A program made the position numbers and the translations under genes. The notes beneath the pieces were generated by a model. It saw nothing but the letters and a program-made list of their open reading frames with translations, had not been told where the DNA came from and did not search any database. 8,630 nt of DNA from the NCBI GenBank assembly GCA_943326025.2, contig CALPRR020000099.1:1-8630 (forward strand), written 5' to 3'. How positions within the stretch are numbered: the stretch's first letter is position 1; each line of letters begins with the position of its first letter. Shown one piece after another: positions 1 through 7,146 of this stretch. This DNA comes from Candidatus Kuenenia stuttgartensis (lineage in GTDB: Bacteria > Bacteroidota > Bacteroidia > Flavobacteriales_D > Crocinitomicaceae).

Positions 1-6
1 CAAAGA

Positions 7-948
7 TTATGCATTGATTAAGTTCATACCGTCTAAAACATTCATTACGTCTTTAACAGCTTTTGCAGACTCATCTAATAATGCTTTTTCTTCTGCATTT
101 AAATCTAATTCAATGATTTTTTCAATACCATTTTTCCCTAATACTACAGGAACCCCTAAGTAAATATCTTTTAATCCGTATTCACCTGTTAACCAAGCAC
201 AAACTGGGAAAATTCTTTTTTGATCTCTAACAATAGCTTCAACCATCTGAGCTGCTGCAGCTCCTGGAGCATACCAAGCAGAAGTTCCTAATAATTTAAC
301 GATTTCACCACCACCAAATTTAGTTCTCTCGATGATTTCGTTTAATTTTTCTTCAGAAATTAATTCTGTTACTGGGATACCAGCAACAGTTGTGTATCTT
401 GGAAGTGGAACCATAGTATCACCATGACCACCCATTAATACTGCTTGAATATCTTTTGGAGAAACGTTTAATTCGGTTGCTAAGAAAGCACGGTAACGAG
501 CTGTATCTAGAACACCAGCCATTCCGAAAACGTTTTTAGAATCAACTTTAGCTGTTAAATATGCGCAATAAGTCATAACGTCTAAAGGATTAGAAACGAT
601 AATGATTTTAGCATTTGGAGAATACTTAACAATATTTTCTGTTACAGATTTTACAATACCTGCATTTGTAGCGATAAGATCATCACGAGACATTCCAGGT
701 TTTCTCGGCAAACCAGAAGTAATAACTACTACATCAGAATCTGCAGTTTTTGAATAATCATTAGTTGAACCAACAGTTCTTGAATCGTAAAGGCCAATTG
801 GAGAAGATTGCCAAATATCTAAAGCTTTACCTTCAGCAAATCCATCTTTAATGTCAAGCAAAACGATTTCGTTTGCAATTTCTCTATGAGCTAAAACATC
901 AGCGCAAGTTGCTCCAACGTTTCCAGCACCTACTACAGTTACTTTCAT
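7..948 (-). CDS. mdh: Malate dehydrogenase (NAD-dependent, LDH-like type)
   Basis: This cytoplasmic enzyme interconverts malate and oxaloacetate with NAD(H) in the TCA cycle. The 313-residue length is normal for LDH-like bacterial Mdh. The Rossmann glycine motif GAGNVG is at residues 7-12. Asp32, at the end of the second strand, is the usual mark of NAD rather than NADP preference. The substrate loop PRKPGMSRDDL (81-91) supplies Arg82 and Arg88. Arg82 sits where lactate dehydrogenases have Gln, which favours malate over lactate. Asn120, Asp148, Arg151 and His175 (in GGHGD) complete the active site. The ATG is preceded by an AT-rich stretch with no Shine-Dalgarno, as is common in Bacteroidota. 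Codon use is less AT-extreme than in neighbouring genes, as expected for a highly expressed gene. It is divergent from the sigma factor gene and no operon partner is visible. Identification is very secure. Confidence 0.97.
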   Translation of the reverse strand: MKVTVVGAGNVGATCADVLAHREIANEIVLLDIKDGFAEGKALDIWQSSPIGLYDSRTVGSTNDYSKTADSDVVVITSGLPRKPGMSRDDLIATNAGIVKSVTENIVKYSPNAKIIIVSNPLDVMTYCAYLTAKVDSKNVFGMAGVLDTARYRAFLATELNVSPKDIQAVLMGGHGDTMVPLPRYTTVAGIPVTELISEEKLNEIIERTKFGGGEIVKLLGTSAWYAPGAAAAQMVEAIVRDQKRIFPVCAWLTGEYGLKDIYLGVPVVLGKNGIEKIIELDLNAEEKALLDESAKAVKDVMNVLDGMNLINA

Positions 949-1077
949 GTGTTTAATTTATTACTTGATTTTTTAATTCAAAATATCGATCACGAAGTTA
1001 AGCATTTTGTAGTATTTGTAGTATAATTGTGTGTAATTATTTATAAAAAGTTAAAATATTACTTTTTTTAGGCAACC

Positions 1078-1090
1078 AACAATTATTGTT
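1078..1090. promoter_or_regulatory. 13-base perfect dyad upstream of the sigma factor gene (possible operator)
   Basis: The sequence AACAATTATTGTT reads as its own reverse complement around a central T and ends 17 bases before the TTG start codon at 1108. Its place in the 159-bp divergent mdh/sigma gap would suit a repressor or activator site, or part of an autoregulated promoter. Short palindromes arise by chance in AT-rich DNA, so a regulatory role is only inferred. Apart from this, I see no convincing TAnnTTTG promoter box or terminator in 949-1107. Confidence 0.25.
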
Positions 1091-1107
1091 TGCGTTTGTA
1101 ATATATA

Positions 1108-1686
1108 TTGATTGTGGAAAATAAAGAGAAATTAAAAGAGATTATTGCAGGTTGCTTACAGAACAAACGTAAAGCACAGCAGGAGTTATTTCAATTTTTT
1201 TATGGACGAATGTTAACGGTTTGTTTAAGATACACAAATGACAGAGACACAGCGCAAGAAGTATTGCAAGAAGGATTTATTAAGGTATTTGAAAAGTTAA
1301 ATACGTTTGATTATAATGGATCATTTGAAGGTTGGGTAAGAAGAATTTTTGTTAATACTTCGATTGATTATATCCGAAAATCTAAAAAAGATCCTTTTTT
1401 AACAGATAACGATAATGATTTTAAATTAGGTGCTGAAAACCTAATAGAAGATCAAGAAGAAATGGAAGTTATAGATTTGAAAGCAGAGATTGCTTTGGAT
1501 GCTATACAACAGCTTTCTCCAGCTTATAGGTCTGTTTTTAATCTCTACGTTTTAGAAGATTATTCTCACAAAGAAATTGCTGAGATTTTAGGTATAAGTG
1601 AAGGAACTTCTAAATCAAACTTATCAAAAGCGAAAGTAAATCTTCAAAAAATATTAGAACAAAAATTTGCTAACATACGAGAATGA
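1108..1686 (+). CDS. ECF-type RNA polymerase sigma factor
   Basis: This 192-residue protein is a sigma-70 family ECF factor that would direct RNA polymerase to a specific set of promoters. Region 2 covers about residues 26-93, with the core-binding DTAQEVLQEGFIKVFEKL segment at 47-64 and the -10-recognising GWVRRIFVNTSIDYIRK at 75-91. An acidic linker (about 99-125) leads to region 4 (127-187), whose helix-turn-helix is HKEIAEILGISEGTSKSNL at 154-172. No extra C-terminal domain is present. An in-frame TAA at 1099-1101 limits the start to a non-ATG codon: TTG at 1108 (used here) or GTG at 1114. GTG is equally plausible and would trim two residues. The stop overlaps the start of the next gene (ATGA), so translational coupling with its probable anti-sigma partner is likely. 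The regulon cannot be told from the sequence. Confidence 0.93.
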   Translation: MIVENKEKLKEIIAGCLQNKRKAQQELFQFFYGRMLTVCLRYTNDRDTAQEVLQEGFIKVFEKLNTFDYNGSFEGWVRRIFVNTSIDYIRKSKKDPFLTDNDNDFKLGAENLIEDQEEMEVIDLKAEIALDAIQQLSPAYRSVFNLYVLEDYSHKEIAEILGISEGTSKSNLSKAKVNLQKILEQKFANIRE

Positions 1687-2930
1687 ATATGAACTTAGAA
1701 AATAACATAAAACAAAGCTTAAAAAACTTTGAAATGCCTTATGATCATAAGGCATGGGAGGCTCTGAGTCAAAAATTAGATGCTAAAATGCCTGTTGGTA
1801 ATAAAAGTTCTAGAAAGATCAATTATAAATTGATTGTTGCAGTTGGAGTTTTTTCAGTTGTTGCTATCTCACTTTTATTATTAAATTATAGAAACTCTAA
1901 TAAATCAAAATTGAAAGTTGTTTCTCAAAATGGAAATTTAATTCACATAGAACCAACTAATACTACTAAAAAGAATATAGAACAAAATATTAAAAATAAT
2001 AAAACATTAGTTTTACCTGATAATACAGTTAATAAACAAACTAAAAAAGAAAACGTTGAAAAAGCAGAAGTTCAAATTATAAATCAAGATAAATTAAATC
2101 AAAATATAGGATTGGTTTATAAAACGATTATTCCTAATACTTCATCTTTAAAACCCGTATCGACTAAATTTCATATTCCTACCATTCAAGATGTATGTTT
2201 AAATGAAAAAATTAAAATTGAAAATACAAATAATGAAAATTTAATAATCATTGCACCTAATAAAAAGCAAACAATTATTGAGTCTAATAAAGTATTAAAT
2301 TTCATTCCAACAGTTGAGGGTGAATATCAAATAGCTCATTTAATGAATGAAAAACTTATTGTTGAAACTGATTTTAACGTAAAAGCAAATCAAACGCCAG
2401 AGTTTATAATTGATAATGAAAATTCTTTTAATGAGAAAGAATTACCTACAGTTGTTTTGAAATCTACTTCTGTTGGTAATGACTATAATTGGATGATTGA
2501 TGGTAAACCTTTAAATTCTAATTCAAAAGAAATAGAAGCGCATTTGTATAAAAAAGGTAATTACACTGCAACTTTGATAATGACACATCAAAATGGATGT
2601 AAATCAAAAGAATCTAAATCGATTCGAATTGTAAAAGACTATAATTTATTGGCAGTAGATGCATTCGAACCAATGAGCTCAAATTCAAAGTTGAATACTT
2701 TCATTCCATTTGCACTTACTAAAAGAGATGTTCGTTTCACAATGATTATTTTCGATGTAAATGGAAATGAAGTATACAAAACAAGTGATGCGAATGAACC
2801 ATGGAATGGGATTGATTCACGATCAAATGAAGCAGCAAAATCAGGTTCAATCTATGTTTGGAAAGTAATGCTTGAAAATCCAGAAGAAGGTGAAAAAGGT
2901 CAATATGGAGGAAGCGTGATTATAAGATAA
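1683..2930 (+). CDS. Probable anti-sigma membrane protein with Ig/PKD-like and CHU_C-like C-terminal domains
   Basis: This 415-residue protein probably holds the upstream sigma factor at the inner membrane and senses something in the periplasm. The cytoplasmic N-terminus (1-48) has a short helix pattern, FEMPYDHKAWEALSQKLD (16-33), typical of proteins encoded next to Bacteroidota ECF sigma factors. It is followed by basic residues and one membrane helix (about 49-67), which the positive-inside rule places N-in. A Lys/Asn-rich, low-complexity linker follows (about 71-160). An Ig-like segment starts at DVCLNEKIKI (170-179). A PKD-like segment (about 238-318) ends near NGCKSKESKSIRI. Residues 320-415 resemble the gliding-motility/T9SS-type C-terminal domain, with MIIFDVNGNEVY, EPWNGID and KSGSIYVWKV. 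There is no signal peptide. The start overlaps the sigma stop (ATGA); ATG at 1689 is an alternative. The anti-sigma role is inferred from context and layout, not from a recognised zinc-binding (ZAS) domain, which is absent. Confidence 0.8.
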   Translation: MNMNLENNIKQSLKNFEMPYDHKAWEALSQKLDAKMPVGNKSSRKINYKLIVAVGVFSVVAISLLLLNYRNSNKSKLKVVSQNGNLIHIEPTNTTKKNIEQNIKNNKTLVLPDNTVNKQTKKENVEKAEVQIINQDKLNQNIGLVYKTIIPNTSSLKPVSTKFHIPTIQDVCLNEKIKIENTNNENLIIIAPNKKQTIIESNKVLNFIPTVEGEYQIAHLMNEKLIVETDFNVKANQTPEFIIDNENSFNEKELPTVVLKSTSVGNDYNWMIDGKPLNSNSKEIEAHLYKKGNYTATLIMTHQNGCKSKESKSIRIVKDYNLLAVDAFEPMSSNSKLNTFIPFALTKRDVRFTMIIFDVNGNEVYKTSDANEPWNGIDSRSNEAAKSGSIYVWKVMLENPEEGEKGQYGGSVIIR

Positions 2931-3861
2931 TTTCAGGATTTAATTTTTTAAATTCGATTATTTTAGATTCTAACTTAACTTTATTTTCAATTGTTTCTTT
3001 TGATTCAGAGTGTAAGTATTTGTGACCTATTTGTTTTTTTAGAGTATTGATTTCTTTTACAAGTGAATTTGTTTTTGAATCAAAAAAAACACTTTTAATT
3101 TTGTTCCAAATATAATCTACAGCTTCATCTGAAGGATGAATTAAATCTGATTTGAAGAAGCGATAATCTCTCAATTCATCAATCATGATTTCATATGAAG
3201 GAAAGTAATTAGTGCTTGAGTGTTTATTAATTTGTCTAATCGCTTCTATCAGTATAGATTTACTTTGATTATTTTCAATTAATCCATCTTTTATATGTCT
3301 AACAGGACTAACTGTAAAAATTATTTGAATAGTTGGATTTACTTCTCTAATTCTTCCGATTGTATTTATCCATTTAGTTACGATCAAATCAATAGGGGAA
3401 AGTTCTTTTCTAAAGAGACTTGAAGGCATTTTATGACAATTTGCAACTAATTCAGAATTATCATTGAGTATATATCCCCAAGCTGTTCCAAAAGTTATAA
3501 ATATTGTATGTGATGATTTTAAATAATCAAGGAAATTAAGTCTAATTTCTGCAAGTTTTTTTTTGAAATTATTTATTTCGAAATCATAAATCAAGCTGTT
3601 TGCATCCCAATTTAGAAAAACATCATTTCGTTGGAAGATACGTTCAGTTTTTTGGTCTTCATCAATGCAATTATCAATGAATTTACTTAACAAGATTGGA
3701 TTGAAAATAGTGCCAAAAGGGTTGGATAATGTTTTAAATCCATGAAAGTTAAATTTTGAGCTTATTTCATCAGAAAAGCAACTTCCTAGAAATATTAGTT
3801 GTTTTTCATGATTTATATATTGAAAGGATTGTTTAAGTTCAAAATTTAATTTAAAATCCAT
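2920..3861 (-). CDS. GSCFA family protein (SGNH-hydrolase-like)
   Basis: This 313-residue protein belongs to the GSCFA family, a group related to SGNH/GDSL hydrolases and found widely in Bacteroidota; its substrate is unknown. The name-giving motif appears as LGSCFSDE (25-32), with Ser in place of the usual Ala. Other conserved blocks are NPFGTIFNP (47-55), TFGTAWGY (123-130), NCHK (141-144), TVSPVRH (183-189) and the C-terminal SDLIHPSDEAVDYIW (238-252). By analogy with SGNH enzymes, Ser27, Asp239 and His242 are candidate catalytic residues, though this is inferred. A Lys/Glu-rich helical tail follows (about 265-310). There is no signal peptide or membrane segment, so the protein looks cytoplasmic. 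It is the last gene of a four-gene operon, starting 3 bases after the upstream stop. Its 3' end overlaps the convergent anti-sigma gene by 11 bases. Confidence 0.9.
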   Translation of the reverse strand: MDFKLNFELKQSFQYINHEKQLIFLGSCFSDEISSKFNFHGFKTLSNPFGTIFNPILLSKFIDNCIDEDQKTERIFQRNDVFLNWDANSLIYDFEINNFKKKLAEIRLNFLDYLKSSHTIFITFGTAWGYILNDNSELVANCHKMPSSLFRKELSPIDLIVTKWINTIGRIREVNPTIQIIFTVSPVRHIKDGLIENNQSKSILIEAIRQINKHSSTNYFPSYEIMIDELRDYRFFKSDLIHPSDEAVDYIWNKIKSVFFDSKTNSLVKEINTLKKQIGHKYLHSESKETIENKVKLESKIIEFKKLNPEIIL

Positions 3862-3864
3862 TTG

Positions 3865-5238
3865 TTAAAAGAATTTGTTACGTCTAATAATACGGTCAAT
3901 AGGTATATGTATAGTACCAAACATTTCATGTGAACTTAATGAATCTATAGCAAAGCCAATTTTAGTGCCTTTTTCTGTCCATATTCCATGATTTTTATTA
4001 CTCATTACTTGTTTTGGAAAATGCTCTCCAGAAAAAAACAATAATGAATTAGTTTTTTTTACGAATGAAAGGGGAGGTGAAGCCAAAAATTGAAAATGAT
4101 TTTCATGTTTCGTCAGAATTCCTTTTGCAAATAATTTGTTAATCAAATTTGTTGAATTTTGATTGACAGAAAGTAACAATGAAAAACCAGGGATTTTTTC
4201 TTCTTTAATACTTTTAACTTCTGTGACATTGAATTCTTCATCCATTACCGACTCAATATAAGTTTCATGGATGATTGCTATTCCACCTTGTGTAAAGCAT
4301 AAATCGCCTTCCCAGGCATCCAAAAATTCTTTTGTTGGAAAACTAATTTTCTTTCCAAGATTAAATAAGAATTTGTATATAGGATCATTATAAGCAGTTC
4401 TTAATTTCGAAATATCAATATGAATATTTAGTTGTTTTATAACTGAATTCGATGAGGATAATTCAATACCAGGTTTTTTAAGCTTAATGTTTAAAGGTTT
4501 TTTGTTTTTAAAATAAGACAAAAGACTAAAACTTGAAGAATCACTATTATGAGCAAATAAGGCTGTTTCAAGACCTTGATTTTGTAATTTTTTCCAATTT
4601 GAATAAATAACTAATTTTTCATCTTTAAAATGTTTTTCATTTAAGAATTCTTTCCAACATTGCTTCATACCACCTTTTTTTGCATTCAAGATGTGATTGT
4701 AGTTTTTTGAAAACTCTGAGCCCTTATATATAAAAAGCCAATTTTTATCATAAGTCAAATACCCATTTTCTTTTTCATATTTATAAACCTTTTTTTCATT
4801 CCAAATAGTCTCTTTAATATCTATAAATTTGCTTATTCTTTGAATGCCAGGGAGAACTTTACTGCTGTCAGTTACTTCAATCATAACTCCCCAATTACCA
4901 TTTTCATTTGCGAAAATATAGATGGGTTTTTGAAGATTCAAACCGTAACTTTTTCCTTGACCTAGTAAAAACTCATAGGAGAATAAGTCTCTAAATGGAA
5001 CTTTGTGGTAAAACAACATTTCACTTGTTTCTTTAGCAACATCAAGAAGATAGCATCGCCCTAAGAAGTCAGCTTCAGGAAGTCTATCTTCAAAAGTAGG
5101 AGGTTTTTCGTATAGACCATTAAAATAGGGTCTCAAAAATAGAATACTCGCTAAAGTAGTTGCAAGGATTACTAAGAATGTTGTTTTACGAAGGAAAATC
5201 TTAATTCTTCTTCGTAAATTTTTACTTAGAAATGACAT
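3865..5238 (-). CDS. Membrane-anchored protein of unknown function, laid out like the upstream DUF4836-like protein
   Basis: I do not recognise a named family with certainty. The 457-residue product has a strongly basic N-terminus (SKNLRRRIKIFLRK, 5-18) and one hydrophobic helix (about 20-36), so it is probably anchored in the inner membrane with the rest in the periplasm. After the helix the order of elements resembles the neighbouring 634-residue protein. LPEADFLGRCYLLDV (53-67) is followed by a helical stretch, then GLNLQKPIYIFANE (99-112), a strand-rich part, and near the C-terminus PLSFVKKTNSLLFFSGE (389-405) then KIGFAIDS (426-433). This suggests a distant DUF4836/DUF3352-like fold duplicated in tandem. 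The start overlaps the upstream gene by 17 bases and the stop lies 3 bases from the GSCFA start, so the three genes are very likely co-translated. No catalytic motif is visible. Confidence 0.75.
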   Translation of the reverse strand: MSFLSKNLRRRIKIFLRKTTFLVILATTLASILFLRPYFNGLYEKPPTFEDRLPEADFLGRCYLLDVAKETSEMLFYHKVPFRDLFSYEFLLGQGKSYGLNLQKPIYIFANENGNWGVMIEVTDSSKVLPGIQRISKFIDIKETIWNEKKVYKYEKENGYLTYDKNWLFIYKGSEFSKNYNHILNAKKGGMKQCWKEFLNEKHFKDEKLVIYSNWKKLQNQGLETALFAHNSDSSSFSLLSYFKNKKPLNIKLKKPGIELSSSNSVIKQLNIHIDISKLRTAYNDPIYKFLFNLGKKISFPTKEFLDAWEGDLCFTQGGIAIIHETYIESVMDEEFNVTEVKSIKEEKIPGFSLLLSVNQNSTNLINKLFAKGILTKHENHFQFLASPPLSFVKKTNSLLFFSGEHFPKQVMSNKNHGIWTEKGTKIGFAIDSLSSHEMFGTIHIPIDRIIRRNKFF

Positions 5239-7126
5239 ATATACTATTTATCAAATCAAGAATATATTTACCAGAGTTTTCATACTGACCACTAAATCCA
5301 TAAGTAATGTCAAAAGAAGTGTTTTTGATTGATGTTTTAGAAGATGTTAACTCCATAACTCCTGTTTTGCCTCTCATAGCATCTATTAGATCGTTTTGTT
5401 CACTAGTAAAAATTTCTCGTGGTAATTTATCTATGACTTTACTCCAATCAATATAAGCGTATGCAAATCCACTTTTTTTGTTCTTTTTAGCAATATCTCC
5501 AGATAGTGCTTCTTTTCCGTATCCATTAGAATGATTTTTTGCTAAATCCTCATCATTTGTAAATATGAATAAACCATTTTTATTAATCATATAAAGTGGA
5601 ACTGACTCAAGTATTGCATTTTCAAATTTCCAATAATCTTCATAGTTTTTACATTGTGAAGTAATTCTAGAAATATGATTTAATATTAATTCAGGAATAT
5701 CTTTTCTATCAGTTGATATACCTATAGCAAATAGTGGCATATCAACTTCTTGTTCAACTTCTTTTTCTTCGTAATTTAAATTTTCATCATAACTATATTC
5801 AATTTTAGTAGTTTTCACTTTTTTGATTCCATTAAAAGTTCCGAAAACGCTTCCTTTATATGTTCCAAATAATGCATCTTTATCGACGAATTCATTTAAT
5901 AATTCAAGTGTTAATAATGTTGAAGAAACGCGCGCATTTTTCTCTTTTTGTAATATAGGAATGATGATTTTATATGCTTGCTCGTATGCTTCTTTTAAAT
6001 TTACATTGTATGTAAAATGAGCTGAATTATTTTGAGGAATATATTTGAAAACATTTTTATCAAATTTTGCATTGTTCATTTTATGATAAATTGAACCTAA
6101 TGCTTGTCCATAATTTGCAGTTAATTTTAATTCAATATTATTTTCATTTAAATAAATGTCCCCAAGCATAATATTTCCAGTATATAATGCGTTAAACTCT
6201 TCATACATACTTGGAAACATTGATTGAAAATACCAAAACCCTTGAGCTTTCTTGAAATTTCTTGAATTGTCTAGGTAGAAAATCCCTTCTGTATTGTGTG
6301 TTAATTGAATAGCAAAACTTGAATCTTGCGATTTCAAATTGATGTTTTTGATGAATAGTTCATTACAGATTTCAAATAAATATTGACGTTGGAATTCTAA
6401 CTGAACACTATCTCTTAATTCTGAATAATTTTTTTGTCCTGGGTCTTCAACTACAACTGGATATTCAGGTTCATTAAATTCTAAGCCTTCAGTATCTTGT
6501 TTTACTTCTTCATTATTTTCCTCTTCAAATTCTTTTTCATCTAATACTTCTTCTTCTAATTGAAAGATATCCTCTTCAATGATTAAAGTGTTTCCTCTAA
6601 CTACCCATAAAGAATCTGTATATTTACTAATTTTTTCTTCTGTTGGATCAACACGAATTAGTACTCCAACATTTCCTTTGATCAATAAATGGTTGAAATA
6701 CGAATTATAATATTCAACTCCAAGTATTTGACTGTCAACCAAATCGAAATCGTCAAATGTTGAGAATAACTGTTTTTTATTTTTTATTCCAAATGTAAAT
6801 CCAGACACTTCAAAATCTTTACCTCTACCATAAAACACGTTTAATTTTGAGTCAAAATCAATTCCAGAATCCTTCAACGTTTTGCCAGAAGTTGAACCGT
6901 CAAATAATTCAGATTGAACTTCTTCCATAAACTCATAACGAACTAATTCATCCATTGAGACTTTTTGAAGAATCGAGATATTATTTAAACTGAATACTGT
7001 TACAGCTTCCTTTGGAATAAAATCTTCAGAGTGTTGATTGAACGCATAAAAAGAAGCGAATACAAAAACGAAAGTATAAAGTACTTTGTTGAATTTTTTA
7101 GAAGTTATTTTTGAATTTATTTCCAT
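5222..7126 (-). CDS. Exported DUF4836-like protein with an acidic insert
   Basis: This is a 634-residue protein of unknown function. The N-terminus (KFNKVLYTFVFVFASFYAFNQ, 11-31) looks like a signal peptide with a cut somewhere near residue 30, so the protein is probably periplasmic or outer-membrane associated. The following segment, IPKEAVTVFSLNNISILQK (37-55), and LKDSGIDFDSKLNVFYG (84-100) resemble the start of DUF4836 proteins, which are common in Bacteroidota and have no known activity. A highly acidic stretch (about 184-228, with EEEVLDEKEFEEENNEE) interrupts the folded parts and may be a flexible or cation-binding loop. The C-terminal half contains PLYMINKNGLFIFTNDEDL (510-528) and KSGFAYAYIDWSKVI (551-565). 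It is the second gene of the operon, 20 bases after the lipoprotein stop, and overlaps the next gene by 17 bases. The family call is from memory of motifs, with moderate certainty. Confidence 0.75.
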   Translation of the reverse strand: MEINSKITSKKFNKVLYTFVFVFASFYAFNQHSEDFIPKEAVTVFSLNNISILQKVSMDELVRYEFMEEVQSELFDGSTSGKTLKDSGIDFDSKLNVFYGRGKDFEVSGFTFGIKNKKQLFSTFDDFDLVDSQILGVEYYNSYFNHLLIKGNVGVLIRVDPTEEKISKYTDSLWVVRGNTLIIEEDIFQLEEEVLDEKEFEEENNEEVKQDTEGLEFNEPEYPVVVEDPGQKNYSELRDSVQLEFQRQYLFEICNELFIKNINLKSQDSSFAIQLTHNTEGIFYLDNSRNFKKAQGFWYFQSMFPSMYEEFNALYTGNIMLGDIYLNENNIELKLTANYGQALGSIYHKMNNAKFDKNVFKYIPQNNSAHFTYNVNLKEAYEQAYKIIIPILQKEKNARVSSTLLTLELLNEFVDKDALFGTYKGSVFGTFNGIKKVKTTKIEYSYDENLNYEEKEVEQEVDMPLFAIGISTDRKDIPELILNHISRITSQCKNYEDYWKFENAILESVPLYMINKNGLFIFTNDEDLAKNHSNGYGKEALSGDIAKKNKKSGFAYAYIDWSKVIDKLPREIFTSEQNDLIDAMRGKTGVMELTSSKTSIKNTSFDITYGFSGQYENSGKYILDLINSIYVISK

Positions 7127-7146
7127 GAAAAGTTAAAGCTAAAAAT

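Noticed and set aside
979..986. Possible mdh -7 box on the minus strand (ATATTTTG)
   Set aside because: The first two bases do not fit TAnnTTTG and no TTG lies at a suitable distance upstream, so the match is too weak to annotate.
1091..1098. TGCGTTTG as a -7 box for the sigma gene
   Set aside because: It has one mismatch to TAnnTTTG and no -33 TTG 17-23 bases upstream; an ECF-controlled gene may also use a different promoter type.
2938..2953. AT-only hairpin (ATTTAA-TTTT-TTAAAT) near the convergent gene ends
   Set aside because: The stem has no G-C pairs and lies inside the GSCFA coding region; such structures are expected by chance in AT-rich DNA and make poor terminators.
5823..6020. 65-codon plus-strand reading frame
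   Set aside because: It lies wholly antisense to the well-supported 634-residue gene, has no recognisable motif or promoter, and is best read as a shadow frame.
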